Shown here: in pieces, positions 17,263-24,070 of the stretch
Numbering within the stretch: the first letter of the stretch is position 1
Layout: the number at the start of each line of letters is the position of its first letter
Source of the DNA: Hyphomicrobium_A sp035517115
Lineage (GTDB): Bacteria; Pseudomonadota; Alphaproteobacteria; Rhizobiales; Hyphomicrobiaceae
Assembly: GCA_035517115.1 (NCBI GenBank)
Contig: DATIZL010000108.1
Span: forward strand, 1 to 24,070
Direction of reading: 5' to 3'
DNA length: 24,070 nucleotides
Notes under the pieces: model-generated
Database searches by the model: none
What the model saw: the letters and a program-made list of their open reading frames with translations, nothing else
Told to the model about the DNA's origin: nothing
Made by a program: the position numbers and the translations under genes

Positions 17263-18795
17263 CTACAGCGGCACCGAGATGATCGCGCGCAAGCCGCCCA
17301 TGGAGCTTTCGCCCAGCGTGATGTCGCCGCCGTGGCTCTTGGCGATGTCGCGCGCGATAGCAAGGCCCAGGCCGCTGTTGCCCTCGTCCTGGTTGCGTGC
17401 GTGGTCGAGGCGGTAGAACGGGCGGAATACGTTGGCGCGCTCGGAGGACGGAATGCCCGGGCCGTTGTCGTCGACCTCCACGCGCACCCACTGGCCTTCG
17501 ACCGCCGCGCGGATGATCACCTGATCGCCGAAGCGGACCGCGTTGGAGACGAGGTTCGTGATCGCGCGCTTGAAGGCCTGCCGCTTCAAGGGGAGCACGA
17601 TGTCTTGGCGCCGCTTCCTCAGCTTCAACTCGATCGGCGTGCCGTAGACCTGCGCTTCCTCGTGGATCTCCTGCAGAAGCTCGCGCAGGTTGGTGAGCTT
17701 CGAGACCTCACCGCCGTCGCCCTTGGCGAAGGCGAGGTAGTCCTCGAGCATGCTCTGCATCTCGCGCACGTCCGACTGCAGCGAGCGCGTTTCCTCCGAA
17801 TCCCCGAGCAATGCCAGCTCGAGCTTGAAGCGCGTCAGCACCGTGCGCAGGTCGTGACTGACGCCGGCGAGCATGGTCGTGCGCTGCTCCACGTGCGTGG
17901 TGATGCGGTCGCGCATCTCGAGGAACGCGGTCGCCGCCTGGCGGACCTCGCGTGCCCCGCGCGGACGGAAGTCCTCCGGCACCGAGCGTCCCTTGCCGAA
18001 GGCGTCGGCGGCCTCGGCAAGCCGCAGGATCGGCCGAATCTGATTGCGCAGGAACAGGATCGCGACGGTGAGCAGGATGACGGAGGAGCCGATCATCCAC
18101 AGAAGGAAGATGTGCGAGTTCGACGCGTAGGTCTGCGAGCGGGTGGCGACGAAGCGCAGGATCGCGTTGGCGTGCTTGACGCGGATCTCCACGTGCCGCG
18201 ACTGACCGACCGTGTCGATCCAGAACGGGCGTTGCACCTGGCGGCGGATCTCGTCCGACAGCGCCTGGTCGAGCAGCGCGAAGAACGGCTTCGGCCGTGG
18301 CGCCGGCAGGTCGCCGGGCGGCAAAATTTGCATCGACAGATTGAGCCGGTCGCGCGCCATATCGATGAGCTGGCTGTAGTCGCTCTTGTGCGGGTACTCG
18401 TCGTAGACATCGATCAGCGCGGCGATGTCGCGGGCGGTCGCCTCCGCGAGCCGGCGCGTCACCGCCTGCCAGTGGCGCTCCATGAACACGAAGGCGATGA
18501 CGCCTTCGAGCACCACGATCGGGGCGATGATGATGATGAGCGCGCGGGCGTAGAGGCCCTTAGGCAGCGCCGCCGAGATGAGGCCCTGCAGACGGCGCAT
18601 GTTGGCCGCGTGCGTCGTGGCGAACCAGTTGAAGCCGGCCACCGACCAGGCACGCAGGCGCGAGCCGCTGAGGCGTGGCAATCGCCACTGCATGCGCGCC
18701 CGCGGCGGCAGCGGCAACGAGGATTCGAGCCATTGCTGCACGCCCTGCCAGCGCGTGCGCAAGGCATTCATGCGCTCGTCGTTCGGAGCGAGCAT
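17263..18795 (-). CDS. Membrane sensor histidine kinase, EnvZ-like
   Basis: A 510-residue kinase that probably phosphorylates the OmpR-type regulator encoded just upstream. Domains: a long cytoplasmic N-terminus (1-83), membrane span 1 (84-105), a periplasmic sensor region (about 106-228), membrane span 2 (229-249), HAMP (250-300), a HisKA H-box AGVSHDLRTVLTRFKLEL with His314, N-box NLVSNAVRFG (414-423), G1 DDNGPGI (442-448), F-box and G2 GNSGLGLAIA (472-481). The H-box Pro found in most kinases (HDLRTP) is Val319 here, which I also recall in related Hyphomicrobiales proteins. A GAGG site ten bases before the ATG at 18795 supports that start, though a second ATG lies eight codons later. It follows the regulator gene by 33 bases. 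Confidence 0.93.
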   Translation of the reverse strand: MLAPNDERMNALRTRWQGVQQWLESSLPLPPRARMQWRLPRLSGSRLRAWSVAGFNWFATTHAANMRRLQGLISAALPKGLYARALIIIIAPIVVLEGVIAFVFMERHWQAVTRRLAEATARDIAALIDVYDEYPHKSDYSQLIDMARDRLNLSMQILPPGDLPAPRPKPFFALLDQALSDEIRRQVQRPFWIDTVGQSRHVEIRVKHANAILRFVATRSQTYASNSHIFLLWMIGSSVILLTVAILFLRNQIRPILRLAEAADAFGKGRSVPEDFRPRGAREVRQAATAFLEMRDRITTHVEQRTTMLAGVSHDLRTVLTRFKLELALLGDSEETRSLQSDVREMQSMLEDYLAFAKGDGGEVSKLTNLRELLQEIHEEAQVYGTPIELKLRKRRQDIVLPLKRQAFKRAITNLVSNAVRFGDQVIIRAAVEGQWVRVEVDDNGPGIPSSERANVFRPFYRLDHARNQDEGNSGLGLAIARDIAKSHGGDITLGESSMGGLRAIISVPL

Positions 18796-18828
18796 TAAGA
18801 GCCGACCTCGTGCGGAAACGTGGCGTTC

Positions 18829-19545
18829 TCAATCGGAATAAAGAATATACCCTTTGCCGCGAACTGTCTGAAGATACACGGGGTTTGAGGGATCGGTCTC
18901 GATTTTGCGGCGCAAACGGTTGATCTGGACGTCGATGGCGCGGTCGCTGCCGGTGGAGTCCTCGGCGAAAAGCTCGTGCCGCGCAATGGGGGTGCCGATG
19001 CGCTGGGCGAAGAGGCGAAGGAGATCGCGCTCGCGCTCCGTGAGCTTCACGGTCTCGTCCCCATGGCGCAGCTCTCCGCGACCCACGTGAAACACGTGTG
19101 CGCCCATGCGGATCTCGTCGTGCGGGCCGGTGGGCCCCGATCCGCGCTTCAGGATGTTGCGCAGGCGCAGCAGGAGCTCGCGTGGCTCGAACGGCTTCGG
19201 GATGTAGTCGTCGACGCCCGCCTCGAGGCCCTCGATGCGGTGCTCGGTCTCCGAGCGCGCAGTCAGCATGCAAATGGGGATCGAGCGCGTGGCCTTGAGG
19301 TCGCGCGCAAGATCGAGCCCGTTCTCGCCCGGCATCATCACGTCGAGCAGCACCACGTCGAACTCGAGCCCGCGCATGCCGGCGCGCGCGCTCGCGGCGT
19401 CCGCGGCCGTCGTCACGCGGAACCCGTGCTCGGTGAGGTAGCGGCCCAAGAGGTCGCGGATCTTCTGGTCATCGTCGACGACGAGAACGTGCGGCGCATT
19501 GTCGGGAAGCGACGCGCATTGGGATGCGATCTTCGCGGCCTTCAT
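18829..19545 (-). CDS. OmpR-family response regulator, PetR-like
   Basis: A 238-residue two-component regulator. The receiver domain (about 18-130) has the acidic triad VVDDD (22-26), phospho-acceptor Asp68 in LLDVMMPG, Thr95 in MLTA and Lys117 in YIPKPFEP. The C-terminal winged helix (about 145-238) has LTERERDLLRLFAQRIG, SDRAIDVQINRLRRKIE and TVRGKGYIL, typical of OmpR/PhoB DNA-binding domains. It sits between a MarR-type gene (20 bases upstream) and the histidine kinase (33 bases downstream). The MarR-OmpR pair matches petP-petR of Rhodobacter capsulatus, first described next to the cytochrome bc1 genes. No bc1 genes are present here, so the regulon is unknown. Confidence 0.94.
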   Translation of the reverse strand: MKAAKIASQCASLPDNAPHVLVVDDDQKIRDLLGRYLTEHGFRVTTAADAASARAGMRGLEFDVVLLDVMMPGENGLDLARDLKATRSIPICMLTARSETEHRIEGLEAGVDDYIPKPFEPRELLLRLRNILKRGSGPTGPHDEIRMGAHVFHVGRGELRHGDETVKLTERERDLLRLFAQRIGTPIARHELFAEDSTGSDRAIDVQINRLRRKIETDPSNPVYLQTVRGKGYILYSD

Positions 19546-19565
19546 GCTCGGACTCTCGGTTCGGT

Positions 19566-20147
19566 TCAGCCGGCACCCGGCGTGCCGGGATACAGCTTAA
19601 GCAAGGCTTCGACGCGGGACCGATCGGACTCTGCAATCATGGCAAAAAGGAAGCGGCGCGTTAACTCTCGCGCCCCCGGGCCGGCCTTGGCAAGGGCCGC
19701 CTCGATGCGCTTGATTTGCAGGGCGGTAAGCTTATCCGCGAGACGCGCACCTTTGGCCGTGACGAACAGGCGCCGCTCGCGGCGGTCGTCGTTGCCCGCC
19801 CGCTGCAGGATGAAGCCTTTGTCGATGAGCTGCTTTAGGACGCGCGCGAGAGACTGCTTGGTGATCTTGAGAATGTCCAACAGGTCGGCGACGCGCAGGC
19901 CCGGCTGCCGGTTGACGAAATGCAGCACGCGATGATGAGCGCGGCCGAATCCGTATTCCTCGAGCACGGCATCGGGGCCGCCGGTGAAATCGCGGTAGGC
20001 GAAGAAGAGGAGCTCCGCGCAGGCCACGAGCTCCTCGCGCCCCGGATCCTCGGCCGCATCGGGACCCGCGCCGTTCGTCGATGGTGCGGAGCTTGGTGAG
20101 CGCGCGTTCCGACGACCGGGTACGCTGTCGGACGTTATGTCAGTCAT
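19566..20147 (-). CDS. MarR-family transcriptional regulator, PetP-like
   Basis: A 193-residue protein with a disordered Ser/Pro/Ala-rich N-terminus (1-38). It is followed by a MarR dimer and winged-helix core: FGRAHHRVLHFVNRQPGLRVADLLDILKITKQSLARVLKQLIDKGFI, then the wing with DDRRERRLFVTAKG, the strongest MarR hallmark. It is the first gene of a three-gene unit with the OmpR-type regulator and kinase, 20 bases apart, as for petP-petR. It is divergent from ilvE, with a 175-base shared region. No good ribosome binding site precedes the ATG at 20147. Effector and targets cannot be read from the sequence. Confidence 0.92.
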   Translation of the reverse strand: MTDITSDSVPGRRNARSPSSAPSTNGAGPDAAEDPGREELVACAELLFFAYRDFTGGPDAVLEEYGFGRAHHRVLHFVNRQPGLRVADLLDILKITKQSLARVLKQLIDKGFILQRAGNDDRRERRLFVTAKGARLADKLTALQIKRIEAALAKAGPGARELTRRFLFAMIAESDRSRVEALLKLYPGTPGAG

Positions 20148-20322
20148 GTTGACTTATTTCGCTCCGATTGCTACTCGTGGCAAGTCATTTTCGCGCAGGC
20201 GGTCGAGCGTCTTTGCACGGGGAGGATCGCCGCAAGCGGCGCGTCCTTCTTAACCTGCAAGGCTCGCCTCCGTGCGGCCCTCGATGGCCAAGCGACGACG
20301 CGCGAGTTCACGGAGAGACCGC

Positions 20323-21216
20323 ATGGCCGAGCCCGCACCTTTTCACGATCGCGACGGATTGATCTGGCTCGACGGCAAGATGGTTCCGTGGCGGCAGGCC
20401 AATATCCACGTGCTCACGCACGCCTTGCACTACGGCAGCGCCGTGTTCGAGGGCGAGCGCGCCTACGGCGGCGAGATCTTCAAGCTTACGGAGCATTCGC
20501 AGCGCCTGCATGACAGCGCGCGCGCGCTCGATTACGACATTCCCTACACGGTTGCCGAGATCGACCAGGTCTGCCGCGACGTCGTGAAGGCCAACAACCT
20601 GTCCGACTGCTACATCCGCCCCATCGCCTGGCGCGGCAGCGAGCAGATCGGCGTCTCTGCGCAGGCGACAAAGATCCATATGGCCGTTGCCGCGTGGGAG
20701 TGGGGCTCCTACTTCCCCATGGAGCAGCGCTTAAGGGGCATCCGGCTGACGTCCGCCAAGTATCGGCGCCCCGATCCGGCGACGGCGCCCGCGAAGAGCA
20801 AGTGCGCGGGCCTCTACATGATCTGCACCATCGAGAAGCACCGCGCAGAGCGCGCGGGCTTTGCCGACGCGCTCATGCTCGACTGGCGCGGCCGCGTCGC
20901 CGAGTGCACGGGCGCCAACGTGTTCTTCGTGAAGGACGGCGTCATCCACACGCCCGATCCCGATTGCTTCCTCGACGGCATCACGCGGCGCACCGTGATC
21001 GGGCTCGCCAAGAAGCGCGGCTATGAGCTGATCGAGCGGGCGATCATGCCCGAGGAGCTCGCCTCCTTCTCGGAGGCGTTCCTGACGGGGACCGCGGCGG
21101 AGGTTACGCCCATCTCCGAGATCGGCGAGTACCGCTTCAAGCCGGGCAAGATCTCCGAGACCCTGCTCAATGACTACATGGCGACCGTGCAGCCCGCACG
21201 CAAAGCCGCCGAGTAA
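20323..21216 (+). CDS. ilvE: Branched-chain amino acid aminotransferase
   Basis: A pyridoxal-phosphate enzyme of fold type IV that interconverts leucine, isoleucine and valine with their 2-oxo acids using glutamate/2-oxoglutarate. It has 297 residues. The ATG at 20323 has a GGAG site seven bases upstream, while an in-frame ATG at 20272 gives a basic, unconserved extension. Motifs: IHVLTHALHYGSAVFEGERAY (28-48), YIRPIAWRG (97-105), the PLP lysine Lys160 in AKSKCAGLY, GRVAECTGANVFFVKDG, and FLTGTAAEVTPISEIG near the end. All match the alphaproteobacterial IlvE subgroup. It is divergent from the MarR-type gene, which could regulate it. Confidence 0.95.
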   Translation: MAEPAPFHDRDGLIWLDGKMVPWRQANIHVLTHALHYGSAVFEGERAYGGEIFKLTEHSQRLHDSARALDYDIPYTVAEIDQVCRDVVKANNLSDCYIRPIAWRGSEQIGVSAQATKIHMAVAAWEWGSYFPMEQRLRGIRLTSAKYRRPDPATAPAKSKCAGLYMICTIEKHRAERAGFADALMLDWRGRVAECTGANVFFVKDGVIHTPDPDCFLDGITRRTVIGLAKKRGYELIERAIMPEELASFSEAFLTGTAAEVTPISEIGEYRFKPGKISETLLNDYMATVQPARKAAE

Positions 21217-21400
21217 ATCCACAGGGCGGTGCTTCGCCTCCAGGCGCGCCGATCGCGGCCGCGCTGGCCCTTTCTGCCTTTGCGTGGCCGCAACGGCACA
21301 CTTGTCTGCTTCTTGTGCACCCTGAAGCGGCCATTCGATTGCCTTCAAGGCGCATCTCGCCGACACTGCTTCGGAGCCTGAGATGCAGGGGGCAATCCTC

Positions 21401-21673
21401 ATGCAGCGCATTGCATTGCTTGGGATGGTAGCGGCTTCCGTGCTGGCAGGCGCGGCGCTCATCGGTGCTGCGCGCGCGCAGGAAGGGCCCGGCGGCCTCA
21501 TCAACCCGCAGCGCGATTGCCAGACCATTCGCACATGCAACTTCCGCCGCGGCGGCTCCTACCGCGGATGCCTGTCGAGCTACAGCTGTCGCGTGTGCCG
21601 GTTCGTGCGCGTTGCCTGCAAGGGCGCGGGCACCTGCCAGATGCTCCGCTGCGGCTGGGGCGGGGTCAGCTAA
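21401..21673 (+). CDS. Small secreted eight-cysteine protein of unknown function
   Basis: A 90-residue protein with a Sec signal peptide (hydrophobic core about 5-22, likely cleavage after AARA at 26). The mature part is about 64 residues, basic, and contains eight cysteines (40, 46, 57, 63, 66, 73, 79, 84), which could form four disulfides in the periplasm or outside the cell. An AGGGGG site eight bases upstream supports the ATG at 21401. An ATG at 21383 with GGAG six bases before it is also possible and would add six residues. The stop codon overlaps the stop of the convergent gene by four bases. I do not recognise a characterised family. A structural peptide, toxin-like peptide or metal-binding peptide are all possible. 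Confidence 0.75.
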   Translation: MQRIALLGMVAASVLAGAALIGAARAQEGPGGLINPQRDCQTIRTCNFRRGGSYRGCLSSYSCRVCRFVRVACKGAGTCQMLRCGWGGVS

Positions 21674-21912
21674 ATCCGGGCAAAGAGCTGGTTGAAGACG
21701 GCGGCGAGAAAGGCCGCGATCGCCGCGCCGATGGTCGCGAGCGCGAGCGGGCTCAAGGGCGCGCCGAGCGCGGAGGCGCCGACGGCGGCCACGGTGGTCC
21801 AGAACAGCGCAGGAAACAGCGACACGATGAGGAGCCCGAGAAGCCTATAGAAGGCTTCGCGTGCGGCTGCCGCATCGAGGCCGATGGCGGTTTTGGCTGC
21901 TGCGGGCGTCAT
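21670..21912 (-). CDS. Small two-helix membrane protein
   Basis: An 80-residue protein with a short charged N-terminus (including REAFYR) and two hydrophobic segments at about 23-47 and 53-76, rich in Ala, Leu and Phe, with a small Gly/Pro turn between. It is likely an inner-membrane protein. It converges on the eight-cysteine protein gene with overlapping stop codons (21670-21673). No family name is recognised, and nothing in its context fixes a role. Confidence 0.65.
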   Translation of the reverse strand: MTPAAAKTAIGLDAAAAREAFYRLLGLLIVSLFPALFWTTVAAVGASALGAPLSPLALATIGAAIAAFLAAVFNQLFARI

Positions 21913-22089
21913 GTGCTTTTGAAAAGGCCGAGAAGCTGAGCCGTCACGCTAAGAAGCCAGGGTGAACGGACCTCTAATGCGCTTGGCGCGCGCCCCCGCC
22001 TTAGCGGTCAAGATTAACGCCGTATGATCGCCGGCCCATTGTGGAACACGCGATGGGCTACGTTGCCGCCGCAGCGCGGGGGGCGGCCG

Positions 22090-23739
22090 ATGATCGGCGG
22101 GATGGCGTTGATGCAGGCAGCTGACACATTCGATGTCGTGATCGTCGGCGCCGGGCACAACGGCCTTGTCTGCGCGGCCTATCTGGCCGCCGCCGGGATC
22201 AAGACGCTCGTGCTCGAAAAGAACGACGTCGTCGGCGGCGCCGCGGTGACGGAGGAGTTCCATCCCGGTTTCCGCAACTCGGTTGCCGCCTACACCGTCA
22301 GCCTGTTGAACCCCAAGGTCATCGCGGAGCTTGAGCTCGCAAGGCACGGGCTCCGGATCGTGGAGCGGCCGGCCGCGAATTTCTGGTCGGTCGATGATGC
22401 GCGCTTTCTGCTCATGCGCGGCGCCCTTGCGGAGCGGCAGGTGGCGGTGGCGCGCTTCTCCGCCCGCGATGCCGAGCGCCTACCCGCTTACGAGGGGGCG
22501 CTGTCGCGCGCCGCCGATGTGCTGCGCGACCTCGTGCTGCGCACGCCACCCAACGCGGGCGGGGGCCTCATGCAGCTCCTAAAGGGCGCGGGACTCGGCC
22601 GCCGCATGCTCGCTCTCGATCTCGCCGACAAGCGGCTGCTGCTCGACCTCTTCACGCTGAGTGCCGCGGATTTCCTTGGGAGCTGGTTTGAAAGCGATGT
22701 CGTCAAGGGGGCGCTCGCCTTCGACGGCATCGTCGGCAGCTACGCCGCGCCGTCGACGCCTGGCACCGCGTATGTGCTGCTCCACCACTGCTTCGGCGAG
22801 GTCAACGGCAAGCGTGGCGCCTGGGGCCACGCCATCGGCGGCATGGGGGCCATAACGCAGGCGCTCGCCGCCTCGGCCAAAGCGCGGGGAGCGGCGATCC
22901 GCACGGGAGTGCGCGTCGCTCGTGTGCTGACCAGGAACGGAGCTGCGCGCGGCGTCGTGCTGGCAAATGGCGAGGAGATCACGGCGCGCGCGGTTGCCGC
23001 CAACGTGCCGCCGAAGCTCCTGTTCCGGGACCTCATGCCTGACGACGCCGTCGCGCCGGAGATGCGCGACCGTTTCCTGGCCATGAAGTCCGGCTCCGGC
23101 ACGTTCCGCATGAACGTGGCGCTCGCAGGGCTGCCGAGCTTCACCTGCTGCCCCGGAAAAGAGGCGCAGGACCACCACGGCTCGGGGATCATCATTGGGC
23201 CGACGCTGGACTATCTCGAGCAAGCCTATCTCGACGCGCGGGCGAGCGGCTGGTCGTCGGCGCCCGTCGTCGAGATGCTGATCCCCTCGACCCTCGACCC
23301 CACGCTCGCGCCGGCGGGCAAGCACGTCGCGAGCCTGTTCGTACAGCACGTGGCGCCGCATCTGCCGTCGGGGCGAAGCTGGGTGGACGAGGGCGAGAAG
23401 GAGGCTTTCGCCGACCTCGTCATCGAGACGGTCAACCGCCACGCGCCGAACTTCAAGGCGTCGGTGATTGCGCGCCAGGTGCTATCGCCGCTCGACCTTG
23501 AGCGGCGCTTCGGCATGATCGACGGCGATATCTTCCACGGCACACTGTCGCTCAACCAGCTCTTCTCGGCGCGACCCGTGCTCGGGTATGCGGACTACCG
23601 CCTGCCGCTGCCGGGGCTTTACCTCTGCGGCGCCGGCGCCCATCCCGGCGGCGGCGTGACAGGGCTGCCCGGGCACAATGCGGCCCGTGAGATCATCCGT
23701 GACTTCAAGGGCTGGCGCCGCGGGCCATTCACGCGCTAG
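22090..23739 (+). CDS. FAD-dependent oxidoreductase, PYROXD2/phytoene-desaturase-like
   Basis: A 549-residue flavoprotein of the phytoene dehydrogenase superfamily (COG1233), closest in pattern to PYROXD2. The FAD-binding Rossmann motif is GAGHNGLVCAAYLAAAG (Gly20, 22, 25) with Glu43 at the end of strand two, followed by VVGGAAVTEEFHPGFRNS. The C-terminal FAD motif GLYLCGAGAHPGGGVTGLPGHNAA is intact. I chose ATG 22090, preceded by a G-rich ribosome binding site. ATGs at 22102 and 22111 are alternatives, and the longer start at 22024 overlaps a weak promoter-like TATGAT. Substrate is unknown. The mitochondrial relative PYROXD2 is poorly characterised, and no carotenoid genes are nearby, so carotenoid desaturation is unlikely. 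arfB follows 29 bases downstream. Confidence 0.9.
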   Translation: MIGGMALMQAADTFDVVIVGAGHNGLVCAAYLAAAGIKTLVLEKNDVVGGAAVTEEFHPGFRNSVAAYTVSLLNPKVIAELELARHGLRIVERPAANFWSVDDARFLLMRGALAERQVAVARFSARDAERLPAYEGALSRAADVLRDLVLRTPPNAGGGLMQLLKGAGLGRRMLALDLADKRLLLDLFTLSAADFLGSWFESDVVKGALAFDGIVGSYAAPSTPGTAYVLLHHCFGEVNGKRGAWGHAIGGMGAITQALAASAKARGAAIRTGVRVARVLTRNGAARGVVLANGEEITARAVAANVPPKLLFRDLMPDDAVAPEMRDRFLAMKSGSGTFRMNVALAGLPSFTCCPGKEAQDHHGSGIIIGPTLDYLEQAYLDARASGWSSAPVVEMLIPSTLDPTLAPAGKHVASLFVQHVAPHLPSGRSWVDEGEKEAFADLVIETVNRHAPNFKASVIARQVLSPLDLERRFGMIDGDIFHGTLSLNQLFSARPVLGYADYRLPLPGLYLCGAGAHPGGGVTGLPGHNAAREIIRDFKGWRRGPFTR

Positions 23740-23768
23740 ACCATCGACCAAAATGATTTGGCCGCCGC

Positions 23769-24070
23769 ATGCTCAAGATCACTGACGAGATCTCCATCGA
23801 CGAGCGCGAGCTCGAGGAGCGTTTCGTGCGCGCTTCCGGCCCCGGCGGCCAGAATGTCAACAAGGTCTCGACCGCGGTGGAGCTGCGCTTTGACGTCGGC
23901 CGCTCGGCGTCGTTGCCGGAGGGCGTGCGCGCGCGCCTCTCCCGCCTCGCCGGCCGGCGGCTCAGCGATGAGGGCATCCTCGTCATCCGGGCCGACCGCT
24001 TCCGCACCCAGGAGCGCAACCGCGAGGACGCGCGGGAGCGCTTGGCGGAGCTCATCCGGCAAGCGGCCGT
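23769..24070 (+). CDS. arfB: Alternative ribosome-rescue factor ArfB (partial, 5' part)
   Basis: The first 100 codons of a peptidyl-tRNA hydrolase that frees ribosomes stalled on mRNAs without a stop codon. The catalytic GGQ (26-28) lies in the family signature ASGPGGQNVNKVSTAVELRF. It is followed by LPEGVRARL, ILVIRADRFRTQERNREDA and LAELI, as in ArfB/YaeJ rather than in the longer RF1/RF2. The family is about 140 residues, with a Lys/Arg-rich C-terminal tail that enters the mRNA channel. That tail and the stop codon lie beyond the window edge. No clear ribosome binding site is seen. The gene follows the flavoprotein by 29 bases. Confidence 0.93.
   Translation, partial: MLKITDEISIDERELEERFVRASGPGGQNVNKVSTAVELRFDVGRSASLPEGVRARLSRLAGRRLSDEGILVIRADRFRTQERNREDARERLAELIRQAA

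Noticed and set aside
16945..18798. A 617-codon open frame on the plus strand over the TetR and kinase genes
   Set aside because: It crosses two well-supported genes in a different frame or strand, and its product is low-complexity Arg/Ala/Leu-rich, as expected of a shadow frame.
20149..20177. TTGACT with TACTCG 17 bases downstream, a possible ilvE promoter
   Set aside because: The -10 match is poor (three of six) and it lies about 150 bases from the ilvE start, so I did not list it as a feature.
22001..22028. TTAGCG and TATGAT 16 bases apart upstream of the flavoprotein gene
   Set aside because: The -35 match is weak. I used it only as mild support for the downstream start at 22090.
23748..23761. 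Short near-palindrome CCAAAATGATTTGG before arfB
   Set aside because: Only five paired bases per arm. It does not stand out from chance.

Overview
The window is GC-rich chromosomal DNA whose gene order and protein types point to an alphaproteobacterium, most likely order Hyphomicrobiales (Rhizobiales). The evidence is the lgt / NDUFAF7-type methyltransferase / pgeF block next to a divergent ubiK gene, the ybjN-proC pair, a petP/petR-like regulator pair, and rplY-pth near ychF. I see no insertion sequence, CRISPR array, prophage, tRNA or rRNA. It reads as core genome with a few lineage-specific small genes.

Layout. Positions 1-2088 (+) hold the end of a zinc-ribbon protein, mtnA and a class II aldolase, which together suggest salvage of methylthioadenosine through an aldolase shunt. 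Positions 2193-2722 (-) hold two small proteins, one secreted. Positions 2873-8310 (-) form a co-directional run rplY > pth > ABC ATPase > ABC permease > membrane-anchored OmpA-like/CxxC protein > ychF. Its promoter and a terminator-like leader hairpin lie in 8327-8438. zur (+) is divergent from rplY and convergent with prs (-). Positions 10112-14133 (-) hold a lipoprotein with an internal duplication, then pgeF, the NDUFAF7-like methyltransferase and lgt, the last two with overlapping stop and start codons. Positions 14316-16194 (+) hold ubiK, ybjN and proC. A 374-base gap with inverted repeats precedes a TetR-type regulator (16569-17240, +). It converges on a three-gene regulatory unit (histidine kinase, OmpR-type regulator, MarR-type regulator; 20147 down to 17263, -). 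The right end (+ unless noted) holds ilvE, a small secreted eight-cysteine protein, a two-helix membrane protein (-), a PYROXD2-like flavoprotein and the start of arfB.

Functional threads. Translation and ribosome upkeep: rplY, pth, ychF, arfB. Respiratory chain and quinone: ubiK, the NDUFAF7-like methyltransferase, and a TetR protein whose C-terminal half resembles COQ9. Envelope: lgt, pgeF, two anchored proteins and small secreted proteins. Amino acid metabolism: proC, ilvE, mtnA.

I found no obviously new multi-gene system. The best leads are the possible transcription attenuator in the rplY leader, an AT-rich 14-bp palindrome just downstream of a TATAAT in front of the TetR gene, the mtnA-aldolase pair, the duplicated lipoprotein, and the eight-cysteine secreted protein.
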